64,000 nucleotides of DNA. It comes from an uncultured bacterium (GTDB taxonomy: Bacteria > Acidobacteriota > Aminicenantia > Aminicenantales > CALLJL01). Position numbers and translations under genes: made by a program. Positions 9,223 through 18,028 of this stretch are shown here, piece by piece (within the stretch, counting starts at the first letter, position 1; each line of letters begins with the position of its first letter). Location of the stretch: contig CALLJL010000003.1 in the NCBI GenBank assembly GCA_938092135.1, positions 1 through 64,000 of the forward strand. Reading direction: 5' to 3'. Under the pieces are notes generated by a model. The model saw nothing but the letters and a program-made list of their open reading frames with translations. It made no database searches and was not told the DNA's origin.

Positions 9223-10605
9223 ATGATTGAAGCAATTCGCAATATATTTAACATCCCTGACCTTAGGAAAAGAATTATTTTTACCTTAATGCTGCTGGCT
9301 GTATACCGTATAGGTGGCCAGATTCCTAATCCAGGAATAAGTTCAGAAGCTCTGGCTGAATTCTGGCAGACCCAGCGAGGCACGATCTTCGGTTTTGTTG
9401 ATCTCTTTTCCGGTCGATTCATGAGCCGAATGACCATTTTCGCTTTAGGAATAATGCCTTATATCAGTGCGTCCATTATTCTTCAGCTGTTAACGGTTGT
9501 TTGGCCTTATCTTGAAAGATTATCCAAGGAAGGTGAACTTGGCCGGCGAAAAATCAATCAATATACCCGATATGGCACTATTTTCATTTGCATTATTCAA
9601 AGTTGGGCAATTGCCCTTTTTCTGCAGGGTTTAAAAAGTCCAGCCGGAGCCCCCATTGTTCCTCATCCTGGAATTGGTTTTCAGTTATTAACCGTTTTAA
9701 CCCTAACCACCGGCACGGTTTTTTTGATGTGGCTTGGCGAGCAAATTTCGGAAAGGGGGATTGGTAACGGGATTTCTTTAATAATTTTTGCTGGCATTGT
9801 GGTCAATTTTCCCAGCGGGTTAAATAACGTTTTGATGGGCTTAAGGACAGGAAATATGGATCCCCTACGACTCATTTTTTTGCTTTTCTTGATGCTGGCT
9901 GTAATTGCTATCATTGTTTTTGTTGAAAGAGGACAGCGACGCATTCCTGTCTCTTATGCTAAAAGAATAATCGGTCGAAAAATCTATGGAGGTCAGAGCA
10001 CCCATCTTCCTTTAAGAGTCAATACAGGAGGGGTTATTCCCATTATTTTTGCTGCTTCTGTGGTTACTCTTCCAGCGACCATCGCTCAGTTAATTCCCAC
10101 TCCTTTCTTCCAAAACATGGCCCGCCAGTTTAGCATGGGCATGCCGCTTTATAATTTACTTTATATTGCTTCCATTATTTTCTTTACTTATTTTTATGTC
10201 TCCATAATTTTTAACCCTGAAGATGTAGCTGATAATTTACGCAAATATGGAGGTTTTATTCCCGGCATTAGACCTGGTAAGAATACTGCCGATTTTCTTG
10301 ATACCACCTTATCTCGGATAACCCTTATTGGAGCCATTTATCTGGCGGCCATTGCTATTCTGCCCGAATTTTTAATGACTGGTTTTAAAGTTCAGGCCAT
10401 TCCTTTAATTGGTAATTTTCTTGATGCTAATCTTCCGCGATGGTTTACTCAAGGACTAAACATCGATTTTTATTTCGGAGGCACATCAATTCTAATTGTG
10501 GTTGGGGTAGGTATGGATACTTTGCAGCAGATTGAAGCCCAATTGGTTATGAGGCATTACGAAGGATTCATGCGCCGCACAAGAATAAGGGGAAGACGAG
10601 GATGA
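9223..10605 (+). CDS. secY: Preprotein translocase subunit SecY
   Basis: SecY is the membrane channel for Sec-dependent export and insertion. The 460-residue protein has the ten expected hydrophobic segments. Diagnostic motifs include AVYRIGGQIPNPGI near the start, FALGIMPYISASIILQLL, the basic cytosolic loop with RRIPVSYAKR, LRVNTGGVIPIIFAAS (TM7), and GFIPGIRPGKNTADFLD. Position between rplO and adk is the classic spc order, and the stop overlaps adk by four bases (ATGA). Confidence 0.98.
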   Translation: MIEAIRNIFNIPDLRKRIIFTLMLLAVYRIGGQIPNPGISSEALAEFWQTQRGTIFGFVDLFSGRFMSRMTIFALGIMPYISASIILQLLTVVWPYLERLSKEGELGRRKINQYTRYGTIFICIIQSWAIALFLQGLKSPAGAPIVPHPGIGFQLLTVLTLTTGTVFLMWLGEQISERGIGNGISLIIFAGIVVNFPSGLNNVLMGLRTGNMDPLRLIFLLFLMLAVIAIIVFVERGQRRIPVSYAKRIIGRKIYGGQSTHLPLRVNTGGVIPIIFAASVVTLPATIAQLIPTPFFQNMARQFSMGMPLYNLLYIASIIFFTYFYVSIIFNPEDVADNLRKYGGFIPGIRPGKNTADFLDTTLSRITLIGAIYLAAIAILPEFLMTGFKVQAIPLIGNFLDANLPRWFTQGLNIDFYFGGTSILIVVGVGMDTLQQIEAQLVMRHYEGFMRRTRIRGRRG

Positions 10606-11270
10606 GAGTGATTCTCCTAGGTCCTCCTGGAAGTGGCAAGGGCACTCAGGGGGAGATGATCGCTAAAAAATTTCATTTACCCCGTATTTCGACTGGTGAT
10701 ATCCTGCGTGAAGCGATCAAGAAGGAAACGCCACTTGGATTGGCTGCCAAGGCTGAAATGTCAGCAGGACATCTGGTAAATGATGAGATTGTGGCCTCTC
10801 TTGTAGCTGAAAGAATAAAGAAGGCTGATTGTAAGCAGGGCTACATTCTTGATGGTTTTCCCCGAAACATCAACCAGGTAAGGCTTCTTGAGAAAATGGA
10901 TAACTCTCAGGAAGAAATTGTCTTTGAGATTTCTGTGCCTGAGGAAGTTATTTTAGATCGCTTAACGAGTCGCCGCATTTGTTCTTCCTGTGGCGCAGTG
11001 TATAATATTATTACCTCGCCGCCTCAGAGGCCCGGAATTTGTGATCTCTGCGGAGGATCTCTTATTCAGCGTGACGATGATCGAGCGGAAGTGGTCAGAG
11101 AAAGATTAAGGGTCTATGAGGCTGAGATTAAGGAAATAATAGATCATTATAAAGAAAAAGGAGTCTTTTATCGGATTAATGGCCAGGGAACTTTTGAGGA
11201 GGTTTTTCAGCGGATTGAATCCCTATTGGTTTTAAAATTTAAAACGAAAATTAATCAGCCAAAAGAATGA
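10602..11270 (+). CDS. adk: Adenylate kinase, zinc-lid type
   Basis: Adenylate kinase interconverts ATP, AMP and ADP. The P-loop GPPGSGKGT is at residues 7-15, and the AMP site STGDILREA and the DGFPRN motif follow. The lid carries Cys pairs (CSSC ... CDLC) of the zinc-containing long form. The 222-residue length fits the long type. Its start overlaps secY, and map follows after eight bases, so it is translated with the secretion and maturation genes. Confidence 0.98.
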   Translation: MRVILLGPPGSGKGTQGEMIAKKFHLPRISTGDILREAIKKETPLGLAAKAEMSAGHLVNDEIVASLVAERIKKADCKQGYILDGFPRNINQVRLLEKMDNSQEEIVFEISVPEEVILDRLTSRRICSSCGAVYNIITSPPQRPGICDLCGGSLIQRDDDRAEVVRERLRVYEAEIKEIIDHYKEKGVFYRINGQGTFEEVFQRIESLLVLKFKTKINQPKE

Positions 11271-11278
11271 GTTAAAGA

Positions 11279-12076
11279 ATGATTGTTTATAGAAGTCAAG
11301 AGGAAATTGCCTTGATTAAGAAGAGCAGCCAGATGGCAGCCTTTATTTTAGCGGAGCTAGGAAATTTAATTAAGCCGGGTATCACTACTAAAGAGCTTGA
11401 TGAGTATGCCGAGGAAAGAGTAAAATCCCTTGGAGGAAAACCGGCTTTTAAGGGCTACCGCGGCTTTCCAGCCTCTCTTTGTACCTCGATAAATGAGGAA
11501 ATTGTTCACGGTATTCCTTCTTCCCGTCGCCTTAAAGAAGGTGATATTATCAGCTTAGATTTTGGTGTTTATTACGAAGGATATTATGGTGATGCAGCCG
11601 TTACTTATCCTGTTGGACAGATTTCACCCCTGGCTCAAAAATTAATCGAAACGGCAGAAAGAGCTCTTTATCGTGGTATTGAAAAAGTAAAAGTTGGAAA
11701 TCGTATTTCTGACATATCCCATGCTATCCAGACATATGTTGAGTCCCAGGGTTTTTCAGTTATCAGAGCCTTTGTAGGTCATGGTATTGGACAATCCCTT
11801 CATGAAGAACCTCAGGTGCCTAATTTTGGTCCGCCAGGTAGAGGAGCTATAATTAAACCTGGCTTAACTCTGGCAATCGAGCCGATGATTTCAGCGGGTG
11901 GCTGGCAAGAAGAGATCCTTGATGATGGCTGGACGGCTGTTACCAAGGATAGGAGTTTGGCCGCCCATTTTGAACACACAGTCGTCGCGACCCAGAACGG
12001 AGTGGAAATATTATCCCTATTGCCCGAGCCGGGGAAAGCCAAAATCATGATGGAGGGACAGCGTGCCCAAGGATGA
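11279..12076 (+). CDS. map: Methionine aminopeptidase, type I
   Basis: MAP removes the initiator Met from nascent proteins. The 265-residue protein has the type I layout with metal ligands in [17 protein letters not shown] (two Asp), [12 protein letters not shown] (His), EPMIS (Glu) and HFEHTVV with the final Glu region. The family ends at about 250; here the last 15 residues overlap the beginning of infA by 14 bases. Placement between adk and infA is standard. Confidence 0.97.
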   Translation: MIVYRSQEEIALIKKSSQMAAFILAELGNLIKPGITTKELDEYAEERVKSLGGKPAFKGYRGFPASLCTSINEEIVHGIPSSRRLKEGDIISLDFGVYYEGYYGDAAVTYPVGQISPLAQKLIETAERALYRGIEKVKVGNRISDISHAIQTYVESQGFSVIRAFVGHGIGQSLHEEPQVPNFGPPGRGAIIKPGLTLAIEPMISAGGWQEEILDDGWTAVTKDRSLAAHFEHTVVATQNGVEILSLLPEPGKAKIMMEGQRAQG

Positions 12077-12281
12077 TGTAATTGAAGTTGAAGGAGTGGT
12101 AGTCGAGGCTTTACCTAATGCCATGTTCCGAGTGGAGTTGCCCAATAAACATCGTATTCTGGCCCATGTTTCAGGTAGAATGAGGAAACATTTTATTCGG
12201 ATTTTACCTGGAGATAAAGTGTTGGTTGAACTATCACGCTATGATTTAACGAAGGGGAGAATTACTTATCGTTTTAAATAA
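12063..12281 (+). CDS. infA: Translation initiation factor IF-1
   Basis: IF-1 is an S1/OB-fold protein that occupies the A site during initiation. The 72 residues read [26 protein letters not shown] and continue with [38 protein letters not shown], all canonical. The start codon is GTG at 12063 inside the 3' end of map, with GATGGAGGGACA just upstream as ribosome binding site. Confidence 0.98.
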   Translation: MPKDDVIEVEGVVVEALPNAMFRVELPNKHRILAHVSGRMRKHFIRILPGDKVLVELSRYDLTKGRITYRFK

Positions 12282-12294
12282 ATAGGAGAAGGAG

Positions 12295-12408
12295 ATGAAA
12301 GTTAGAGCTTCAGTTAAAAGAATATGCCGTCACTGTAAGATAGTCCGCCGAAAAGGCACCTTACGGGTAATTTGCTCAAACCCAAGACATAAACAAAGAC
12401 AGGGATAA
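12295..12408 (+). CDS. rpmJ: Large ribosomal subunit protein L36, zinc form
   Basis: This 37-residue gene begins [20 protein letters not shown] and continues to [11 protein letters not shown]. The C-x2-C, Cys and His ligands of the zinc-binding L36 type are all present. A clear AGGAGAAGGAG precedes the ATG. It sits between infA and rpsM, the expected place. Confidence 0.98.
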   Translation: MKVRASVKRICRHCKIVRRKGTLRVICSNPRHKQRQG

Positions 12409-12420
12409 GGTGAGGTGATC

Positions 12421-12798
12421 ATGGCAAGAATAGCTGGCGTAACTTTACCGCCTAATAAACGGATTGAAATCGGTTTGACTTATATTTATGGGATTGGCCG
12501 ATCAAAGGCTAACAAAATTTTAGAGGAAGCTCGGGTGGATAAGAATAAAAAAGTTAAAGATTTAAGCGAAGAAGAGATTAATCGAATTCGTCAGATAATA
12601 GAAACCAGAGAGAAAGTTGAAGGTGATTTAAGAAAAGAAGTGGCTATGAATATCAAGAGGCTGATCGATATTGGTTGTTACCGCGGATTAAGGCACAAAC
12701 GCAATCTGCCAGTAAGAGGTCAGAGGACAAGATCTAATGCCCGGACTCGTAAAGGTCCACGTGGGGCTATGATCAAAAAAATGAAAGCAAAAAGTTAA
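12421..12798 (+). CDS. rpsM: Small ribosomal subunit protein S13
   Basis: S13 bridges the subunits at the top of the 30S head. I start it at ATG 12421 ([14 protein letters not shown]), which matches the family; a GTG at 12415 would add two residues but is part of the AGGTGAGGTG leader. Motifs include [61 protein letters not shown]. The basic tail ends in KKMKAKS. Confidence 0.97.
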   Translation: MARIAGVTLPPNKRIEIGLTYIYGIGRSKANKILEEARVDKNKKVKDLSEEEINRIRQIIETREKVEGDLRKEVAMNIKRLIDIGCYRGLRHKRNLPVRGQRTRSNARTRKGPRGAMIKKMKAKS

Positions 12799-12826
12799 AA
12801 GGCCTTAGGAACTGAGGAGAGAGACA

Positions 12827-13219
12827 ATGGCTCAACCCAAGACAAAGACAAAAAGAAAAAAAGCTAAAAAAGAAGTTGGTTTTGCTGTTGCCCATATTCA
12901 ATCAACTTTTAATAATACCATTGTGACCATAACAGATCACGATGGCAACACCTTATGTTGGGCAAGTTCGGGCACCTGTGGTTTTAAGGGAGCTCGAAAG
13001 GGAACCCCTTTCGCCGCTCAATTGGCGGCTAAGGAGGCGGCTTCAAAGGCTAGAGAGTTAGGAGTTAGGTATGTTGATGTGAGAATAAAAGGACCTGGAG
13101 CTGGCCGCGAATCGGCTATTCGGGCCCTTCAGGCTGCTGGCCTCGAAATAAAATCTATTAGAGATGTCACGCCCATTCCCCATAATGGCTGTCGGGTACC
13201 ACGGCGGCGTCGAGTATAA
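12827..13219 (+). CDS. rpsK: Small ribosomal subunit protein S11
   Basis: S11 lies on the 30S platform near the E site. The 130 residues have a Lys-rich lead and then [62 protein letters not shown] and the ending [13 protein letters not shown]. The start follows GAGGAGAGAGACA. Typical in length and content. Confidence 0.98.
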   Translation: MAQPKTKTKRKKAKKEVGFAVAHIQSTFNNTIVTITDHDGNTLCWASSGTCGFKGARKGTPFAAQLAAKEAASKARELGVRYVDVRIKGPGAGRESAIRALQAAGLEIKSIRDVTPIPHNGCRVPRRRRV

Positions 13220-13240
13220 GCTTTAATAGGGAGTAATAAA

Positions 13241-13867
13241 ATGGCTAGACATGGCGAACCAACCTGTCGGCTCTGTCGAACAGAAAGAACTAAACTCTTT
13301 TTAAAAGGAGAAAAATGCTTAAGTGATAAATGCCCCTTGGAGCGCCGGCCTTTTCCACCCGGCCAGCATGGTCGCCTGCGACGACGGGTACTTGGATACG
13401 GGCTTCAATTAAGAGAAAAACAAAAGCTCAAAAGATATTATGGAATGTCTGAAAAACAGTTTCGTCTTTTTTTCCGACGAGCCGAGCGAATGCGGGGTAT
13501 TACCGGTGAAAATCTCTTAATCATGCTGGAAAGAAGATTAGATAATGTGGTTTTTTTGGCTGGCTTTGCTTTATCCAGATCTCATGCCCGCCAGCTTGTC
13601 GCTCATGGGCATTTTCTAGTCAATGGTCAGAAGGTAGACATTCCCTCTTATCTCGTTGAAACTGGAGATATCATTGAATTCAAACCCAGGTCAGCTCAGA
13701 ATGAAAATATCAGGGAGATGGTGGCCGAAAATAGAAACAAAACTGTTCCCAGCTGGCTGGAGGTCAACTGGGATGAAATGAAGGCCAGGGTTTTGGCCCT
13801 GCCAACCAGACAGGATATAACCATTCCTGTGGAAGAACATTTAATTGTCGAGCTTTATTCTAAATAA
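13241..13867 (+). CDS. rpsD: Small ribosomal subunit protein S4, zinc form
   Basis: S4 is a primary assembly protein of the 30S body. The N-terminus carries a four-Cys zinc site (C-x2-C at CRLC, then CLSDKC), which is lost in many other bacteria. The fingerprint [14 protein letters not shown] and the S4 RNA-binding domain ([34 protein letters not shown]) follow. Length is 208 residues. Confidence 0.98.
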   Translation: MARHGEPTCRLCRTERTKLFLKGEKCLSDKCPLERRPFPPGQHGRLRRRVLGYGLQLREKQKLKRYYGMSEKQFRLFFRRAERMRGITGENLLIMLERRLDNVVFLAGFALSRSHARQLVAHGHFLVNGQKVDIPSYLVETGDIIEFKPRSAQNENIREMVAENRNKTVPSWLEVNWDEMKARVLALPTRQDITIPVEEHLIVELYSK

Positions 13868-13902
13868 GTCAGGCTAATAGGCCTAATTAAGGAGGAACCG
13901 AA

Positions 13903-14925
13903 ATGGAGTTAGGTTTTCAAAGACCAAGATTTATAGAAGTCGACTACGAAACCCTTTCCGATACCTATGGACGATTTTTTGCCCAACCCTTTGAACGCGG
14001 TTATGGAATAACCGTGGGTAACGCTTTGCGTCGGGTGCTTCTTTCCTCTATTGTCGGCGCGGCTATAACGGCAGTTCGGATTGAAGGTGTCCTCCATGAA
14101 TTTTCAACCGTTCCTGGCGTGGTCGAAGATGTCACAGATATCATTCTTAATTTAAAAAGCATCCCCCTCAAACTTAAGGGCAATCAACCCAAAACCATGA
14201 CATTAAAAATTAAGGGCCCAGCTGAGGCCAAATCATCCGATATAGTTCACGACAGCGATATTGAAATCTTAGATAAAAATATTCATATTGCTTCTTTGGA
14301 TGAGGATGGCAAATTGAACATTGAAATGATTGTTAAAAATAACCGTGGTTATGTCACAGCTGATCAGAATTATGATGAGACTTTGCCAGTTGATTATATT
14401 CCCCTTGATTCCTCTCATTCACCAATAAAAAAGGTCAATTATCGAGTCGAGCCGGCTCGAGTGGGCAAAAGAATCGATTACGAAAGCCTGACGCTTGAAA
14501 TCTGGACAACTGGAGCTATTAGGCCCCAAGACGCTCTTTCACAGGCGGCTAAAATTATTCGGGACCATTTGGCCATTTTCATGAATATTGTTGATGAACC
14601 TATAGAAAAGGAAACGGTGACGGTTATAAAGGACATCCCCTATTTAAATCAGCTGGATATTTTGGTAAAACCTATTGACCATCTAGAACTTTCCGTTCGT
14701 TCGAGCAATTGTCTCCGAGCTGCCGGGGTTGAAAGAATCTATCAGTTGGTTCAGAAGACAGAGGAAGAACTTCTGCGAACCAAAAATTTTGGCCGGAAAT
14801 CTCTGGCTGAAATTAAAGAGACTTTAGCTAATTTAGGTCTTGGTCTAAATCTTGAACTCCATCCCAAGCTTCTTGAGCGAATTCAAGCTGAGATTCAAGA
14901 GGAAAAAAAGAGAAAGGAGATTTGA
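13903..14925 (+). CDS. rpoA: RNA polymerase alpha subunit
   Basis: The alpha subunit dimer nucleates RNA polymerase, and its C-domain contacts UP elements and activators. The 340-residue protein shows the N-domain motifs [23 protein letters not shown] (here QPFERGYGI) and [16 protein letters not shown]. The helix-hairpin-helix C-domain follows a linker ([45 protein letters not shown]). AAGGAGGAACCGAA precedes the ATG. The stop lies three bases before rplQ. Confidence 0.98.
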   Translation: MELGFQRPRFIEVDYETLSDTYGRFFAQPFERGYGITVGNALRRVLLSSIVGAAITAVRIEGVLHEFSTVPGVVEDVTDIILNLKSIPLKLKGNQPKTMTLKIKGPAEAKSSDIVHDSDIEILDKNIHIASLDEDGKLNIEMIVKNNRGYVTADQNYDETLPVDYIPLDSSHSPIKKVNYRVEPARVGKRIDYESLTLEIWTTGAIRPQDALSQAAKIIRDHLAIFMNIVDEPIEKETVTVIKDIPYLNQLDILVKPIDHLELSVRSSNCLRAAGVERIYQLVQKTEEELLRTKNFGRKSLAEIKETLANLGLGLNLELHPKLLERIQAEIQEEKKRKEI

Positions 14926-14927
14926 TT

Positions 14928-15326
14928 ATGAGGCACCGGGTAAATGGAAGGAAACTAAGAAGACCCACTGAACACCGTCTTGCTCTTTTGAGAAATTTGG
15001 TGACTTCCTTTCTGGAAAAAGAAAGGATAAAGACAACTTTGGCCAAAGCTAAGGAAGCCCGACCTCTGGCTGAGAAAATGATCACTCTGGCCAAGCGCAA
15101 TACCCTTCATGCCCGCAGGAGGGCTTTGGCTTTTTTGCGCAAAGAAGAAGTGGTAACGAAACTTTTCAATGAACTTGGACCGCGGTTTAATGAAAGACCA
15201 GGGGGCTATTCAAGAATTATTAAGTTAGGACCTCGCAAAGGCGATGGAGCCCAGATGGCTCTTCTCGAGCTTATCGGCTCTGAATATAAGAAAAAAGAAA
15301 AAAAGAAAAAAGAAAAGAAAAAATAA
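14928..15326 (+). CDS. rplQ: Large ribosomal subunit protein L17, lysine-rich tail
   Basis: L17 is placed from ATG 14928 ([17 protein letters not shown]), which has AAGGAG at proper spacing. A TTG at 14922 overlaps the rpoA stop but gives an unusual MIM lead. Family motifs are [38 protein letters not shown] and [23 protein letters not shown]. The last 13 residues are almost all Lys and Glu and are coded by an A/G-only stretch. This closes the alpha operon. Confidence 0.96.
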   Translation: MRHRVNGRKLRRPTEHRLALLRNLVTSFLEKERIKTTLAKAKEARPLAEKMITLAKRNTLHARRRALAFLRKEEVVTKLFNELGPRFNERPGGYSRIIKLGPRKGDGAQMALLELIGSEYKKKEKKKKEKKK

Positions 15327-15358
15327 CCTGATTTTTATTATTTCAATTCTGAATTTCT

Positions 15359-16801
15359 TTAACCTGAAATTCTAATTCGTTGTCCAGGCCGAATTAAACG
15401 GGGATTTTTTATATTATTTAGCCTCACGAGGACTTCAACAGTCGTTCTATACCTTCGGGCTATGGCTGAGAGGGTTTCTCCCGGTTTAACGATATGGATG
15501 ACAGGCTCTGGGGGGATCCATTGGGGAAGATTTTGAATGGCTAGAAGGACTTTCTCAGCAGTTCCAACAGGCACTTTTAAATCATAAGGGTAATTAGGAG
15601 TGCCATCATGACGAAGCTCTGGATTGAGAAAGGAGAGCTCGGCCGGATCGATTTCCATAGCCTTGGCGAGGGCTGATAATTTCACTGGTCGGCTTATTCT
15701 AACCGTTTCCCATTTCAGTGAGGGATAGGGTTCAGGGAGGTTGAAACCGTATTTTTCCGGGTTTTTAATAATTAAAACAGCGGCGATAAAGCGAGGGACA
15801 AACCTGGCTGTTTCATGAGGCAAGCGGCGGTATAGATCCCAGAAATTATCTAGATAGTTTACTTTCTGAGTTCGAATGACATTCTGGACTTTGATTTCGC
15901 CGCAATTATAGGCAGCAAGAGCAGTGGACCAATCGCCAAAGAGATCGTGAAGTTCCGAAAGATAACGGACAGCTGCCCGAGTTGATTTAATTGGGTCCAT
16001 CCTTTCGTCAATCCAACGGTCCCTTTTAAGACCAAAGCGATAGCCCGTTGAGGCAATAAATTGCCATAAACCAAGGGCTTGAGCCCTCGATAGAGCCTTT
16101 ACTTTATAAAAGCTTTCAATTAGTGGAAGCCAGACAAGTTCTTCTGGCAAACCGGCTTGTCTGAGCTCTTCAAGAATCATTTCCCGGTAGAAACCTGACC
16201 TTTGATAGGCTTCTTCAAAGGCCTTCCTTTCTTTGGTTTGAAAGGATCTTATTTCGGCTAAGACCTCTTCATTTTCTTCAAGGGGAATTGTCCGGTGATT
16301 ATCGCCAACGACAACCAGCCTTGAAGCCGAAATCTGTTGAATTTTCTGGGCAATAAGGAGCCGCAGATTGTTTTTTTCCTGAATCAGAGGAGACTCAGCA
16401 GCAATATTTGTTTTAAGGAGAAGGCCGTAGGCGCGATCAAGAATAGAAAGGGCCTCGTCAAGTTGATCCCTTTCCCAAGCTGTTTGGGCTTCCTGACAAA
16501 GGTTAAGGATTTCCTCGAAAAGAGAAGCCACTTCTTCATTTTCCTTTATTTGTATTTCTTCGGCCGCCAAAGCCTTCTCCTCTTCCATTTGCTGTTTTAT
16601 CTCTTCGGCAATAATTGCAGGGTTAGGTACAATCTGGGCAGCAGTTTTCCCGGGTGGTTCAGTTTTGATTTCTTTTTCCTTTCCAGAAAGGGGAGAGGAA
16701 GATGGGTTCGGAGAAGGCGCGCTTTTAACCTTAGTCTGATGAAAGCAAGAAGCCAAAATTGTCAATAAAACGATCAAGGCATAAATTTTGATGGATCTCA
16801 T
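15359..16801 (-). CDS. MltD-like lytic transglycosylase lipoprotein with LysM
   Basis: The product is a probable periplasmic murein hydrolase. Residues 1-19 form a lipoprotein signal (lipobox LLTILAS before Cys19). A Glu-rich helical stretch spans about 60-150. The SLT domain covers about 215-345, with the presumed catalytic Glu229 in LPLIES, then ALGLWQF and AAYNCGE. One LysM domain closes the protein ([16 protein letters not shown] ... RPGQRIRI). This resembles MltD, though with one LysM rather than two or more. It converges on rplQ from the other strand and has its own likely promoter. Confidence 0.9.
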   Translation of the reverse strand: MRSIKIYALIVLLTILASCFHQTKVKSAPSPNPSSSPLSGKEKEIKTEPPGKTAAQIVPNPAIIAEEIKQQMEEEKALAAEEIQIKENEEVASLFEEILNLCQEAQTAWERDQLDEALSILDRAYGLLLKTNIAAESPLIQEKNNLRLLIAQKIQQISASRLVVVGDNHRTIPLEENEEVLAEIRSFQTKERKAFEEAYQRSGFYREMILEELRQAGLPEELVWLPLIESFYKVKALSRAQALGLWQFIASTGYRFGLKRDRWIDERMDPIKSTRAAVRYLSELHDLFGDWSTALAAYNCGEIKVQNVIRTQKVNYLDNFWDLYRRLPHETARFVPRFIAAVLIIKNPEKYGFNLPEPYPSLKWETVRISRPVKLSALAKAMEIDPAELSFLNPELRHDGTPNYPYDLKVPVGTAEKVLLAIQNLPQWIPPEPVIHIVKPGETLSAIARRYRTTVEVLVRLNNIKNPRLIRPGQRIRISG

Positions 16802-16819
16802 TTTGGTAAAAGGAAAAAT

Positions 16820-16849
16820 TTTATATCATTTTTTTGACTTTGAAGTCAA
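16820..16849 (-). promoter_or_regulatory. Promoter with palindrome over the -35 box, for the transglycosylase gene
   Basis: On the minus strand a TTGACT -35 (16844-16849) is separated by 18 bases from a TATAAA -10 (16820-16825). The -35 is one edge of a perfect inverted repeat, TTGACTT-TG-AAGTCAA in plus orientation (16834-16849). A repressor could bind there, or it may be chance in AT-rich DNA. The start codon is at 16801, giving a very short leader. Confidence 0.5.
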
Positions 16850-16935
16850 TCTCTTTTTGAATTTTCAATCATCTATTTATTAAGCTTTCCTTTCCTAAAA
16901 AGTTTCAAGGACAAAAGTTTTTTGAGCTTAAGACT

Positions 16936-16961
16936 AAAAAATCTTCGAGAATAAATCTCGA
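16936..16961 (-). terminator. Intrinsic terminator after galE
   Basis: On the minus strand a 6-bp perfect stem TCGAGA/TCTCGA (16945-16950 with 16956-16961) with a 5-nt loop is followed by AGATTTTTT (A-tract 16936-16941 on plus). It lies about 90 bases past the galE stop and fits termination of the cca-galE transcript. Confidence 0.5.
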
Positions 16962-17047
16962 TTTATTGCTATCGGAGGGTATTCAATTTAGGGTGAAAGA
17001 TTTATTTAAAATTGCAATACTTATATAAGATGATTCGGATAAAAAAT

Positions 17048-18028
17048 TTATTTCTGAAGGACTGATAGACAGTGCCACTTCCAGGCTGATGTAATTATAG
17101 TGTCAATATTAGAATACTTTGGCCTCCAATGGAGAATGTGGGCCGCCTTTTCTTTGGAAGCCATAAGAATGGGAACATCACCTCGCCTTCTTGGTTTTAT
17201 TTTGATCTTGACTTTCTTGCCGGTGATCGACTCGACTCGCTCAATTATTTCCTTAACCGAATAGCCCTGGCCTGTGCCAAGATTAAAAACCTCCTGAATT
17301 GGCTTCTTTTTCATGAGCTTAAGAGCTAAGTAATGAGCTTCAGCTAAGTCCAAAACATGGATATAATCACGGATGGCTGTTCCGTCAGGGGTGGGAAAAT
17401 CGTTGCCGTAAAGTTCAAAATAGGGCTTTTTATTTAATAAGTGAAGAATGATATTTGGAATAAGATGCGTTTCCGGAAAATGGAGCTCACCTCTCTGGCC
17501 GTCCAGATCGGCTCCAGCCGCGTTAAAATAACGGAGAGAAACATAGCTCAGGCCATGGGCCCGGCCTAAATCAGCCAAAATTTTTTCAATAAACGCCTTT
17601 GTTTGTCCGTAAGGATTAGTGGGATTGATGGGATGATCTTCAGTTATGGGTAAAAATTGGGGCTGTCCATAAACTGCAGCTGAGGAGGAAAAAACAAATT
17701 TTTTCACTCCAGATTCAAGCATTGCGTCGAGAAGATTAAGGGTTGTAATGAGATTATGGGTATAGTAAAGTCGTGGGTTTTCGAAGCTTTCTCCTACTTG
17801 AATTAAAGAAGCGAAATGGATTACAGCTTGAATCTCATACTCTTTAATTACCTTAAAAATTTTCTTTTTTTCCTTCAAATCCCCTCGGATAAAAATTCCC
17901 CCCGGAAGAAGCTCTTTATGACCGGAGGAAAGATTATCAAAGATAATGGGTTCATACCCTTTTTCGAGAAGAATTTTCACCGTATGGCAGCCTATATAGC
18001 CGGCTCCTCCTGTCACTAGAACTCTCAT
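17048..18028 (-). CDS. galE: UDP-glucose 4-epimerase
   Basis: The enzyme interconverts UDP-glucose and UDP-galactose, supplying sugars for surface polymers and galactose use. The 326-residue SDR-fold protein has the NAD motif GGAGYIGCHT at residues 7-16, the SSSAAVYG segment with the catalytic Ser near 115, and the Tyr140-x3-Lys144 pair (NPYGQTK). The middle part FNAAGADLDGQRGE and DYIHVLDLA are typical GalE rather than generic epimerase signatures. Its ATG overlaps the stop of the upstream nucleotidyltransferase by four bases. Confidence 0.93.
   Translation of the reverse strand: MRVLVTGGAGYIGCHTVKILLEKGYEPIIFDNLSSGHKELLPGGIFIRGDLKEKKKIFKVIKEYEIQAVIHFASLIQVGESFENPRLYYTHNLITTLNLLDAMLESGVKKFVFSSSAAVYGQPQFLPITEDHPINPTNPYGQTKAFIEKILADLGRAHGLSYVSLRYFNAAGADLDGQRGELHFPETHLIPNIILHLLNKKPYFELYGNDFPTPDGTAIRDYIHVLDLAEAHYLALKLMKKKPIQEVFNLGTGQGYSVKEIIERVESITGKKVKIKIKPRRRGDVPILMASKEKAAHILHWRPKYSNIDTIITSAWKWHCLSVLQK

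Noticed and set aside
15351-15372. Inverted repeat GAATTTC-GAAATTC between rplQ and the transglycosylase gene as a terminator
   Set aside because: The stem is seven A/T-heavy pairs with an 8-nt loop and no T-run on either strand. It also overlaps the minus-strand stop codon, so I kept it out of the feature list.
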